NCBI GenBank assembly: GCA_900548795.1
Contig: URLT01000019.1
Coordinates: 1-22,546, forward strand
Reading direction: 5' to 3'
DNA: 22,546 nt
Source: an uncultured Eubacteriales bacterium
Lineage (GTDB): Bacteria; Bacillota; Clostridia; Oscillospirales; Oscillospiraceae
Position 1 is the first letter of the stretch, and every line of letters begins with the position of its first letter. The notes beneath the pieces are model-generated. The model ran no database searches and was not told the DNA's origin. It worked only from the letters and a program-made list of their open reading frames with translations. Below, in pieces: positions 22,265 to 22,546 of the stretch. Position numbers and translations under genes: made by a program.

Positions 22265-22546
22265 ATGCAGGTGAAGGATCACATGACCAAGGAGCTCGTG
22301 CGCGTCGCGCCGGAGGAGAGCGCGGCCGTTGCGGCGAGGCTGCTGGCGCGGCACAACGTCGGAATGCTGCCGGTCTGCTCCAAGGAGGGGCGTCTGCGCG
22401 GCGTTGTGACCGACCGCGACATCGTTCTGCGCTGCGTGGCTGCCGACGAGGACGCCGCGCGCGTCAAGGTCGCCGAGATCATGACCCGGCGGGTCATCAG
22501 TGTGGACAGCTCCGTCTCGCTGGAGACGGCGGCGGGCGTCATGGCG
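22265..22546 (+). CDS. CBS-domain protein, N-terminal part (3' end outside window)
   Basis: The first 94 codons are visible, starting MQVKDHMTKELVRVAPEES. The first CBS unit includes LLARHNVGMLPVCSKEGRLRG, VVTDRDIVLR follows, and a second unit starts at KVAEIMTRRVISVDSSVSLE. This is the layout of small two-CBS proteins that bind adenine nucleotides and often act as sensors or stress proteins. The usual full length is about 140-150 residues, so roughly a third is missing. GGGAGG lies 8 bases before the ATG but is held in the preceding hairpin. No promoter of its own is evident in the 54 bases after gluQ. The partner it regulates is unknown. Confidence 0.88.
   Translation, partial: MQVKDHMTKELVRVAPEESAAVAARLLARHNVGMLPVCSKEGRLRGVVTDRDIVLRCVAADEDAARVKVAEIMTRRVISVDSSVSLETAAGVMA

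Overview
The window looks like chromosomal DNA of a GC-rich Gram-positive anaerobe, most likely a gut Clostridium relative (Oscillospiraceae-type). This is inferred from the content: a 2-hydroxyacyl-CoA dehydratase activator, PlsY, a LytR-CpsA-Psr protein, very large BspA-like and GLUG surface proteins ending in S-layer homology (SLH) repeats, strong GGAGG-type ribosome binding sites, and many 4-base stop/start overlaps. No outer-membrane gene, tRNA, rRNA, CRISPR array, transposase or phage gene was seen.

Layout. (1) 1-2981, plus strand: the 3' part of a dehydratase activator, a PlsY-like acyltransferase, and a DUF1963/YwqG-like gene broken by an in-frame TAG. (2) 3081-6053: a minus-strand pair (PsuK-like pseudouridine kinase, then a TrpF-fold protein lacking the catalytic Cys), divergent from an iron-dependent alcohol dehydrogenase. 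The two promoters share a 13-base inverted repeat. (3) 6183-10574, minus strand: a 1463-residue leucine-rich-repeat protein anchored by SLH repeats. (4) 10862-18168, plus strand: five genes joined end to end by 4-base overlaps. They encode a lipoprotein solute-binding protein, a membrane-anchored surface protein with a long Pro/Thr/Gly linker, an ExbB/TolQ-like proton channel, a DUF2149 protein resembling ExbD, and a 1243-residue GLUG/SLH surface protein. (5) 18245-20009, minus strand: the ATPase and permease of a FecCD/BtuC-type ABC importer, converging on region 4. (6) 20164-22546, plus strand: an LCP ligase, GluQ-RS, and the start of a CBS-domain protein whose ribosome binding site lies inside a hairpin.

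How it fits together. Regions 3 to 5 read as one system. An ABC importer for a metal chelate, haem or corrinoid is split over two convergent operons. Its binding-protein operon also carries an ExbB/ExbD-type motor and large wall-anchored proteins. In diderm bacteria such a motor energises outer-membrane receptors through TonB. Here it is next to SLH-anchored proteins in what appears to be a monoderm, so it may be a Ton-like device acting across the cell wall. The LRR protein and the linker protein share a similar extracytoplasmic domain, and the LRR and permease promoters share a sequence, which supports joint function. The substrate cannot be read from the sequence.
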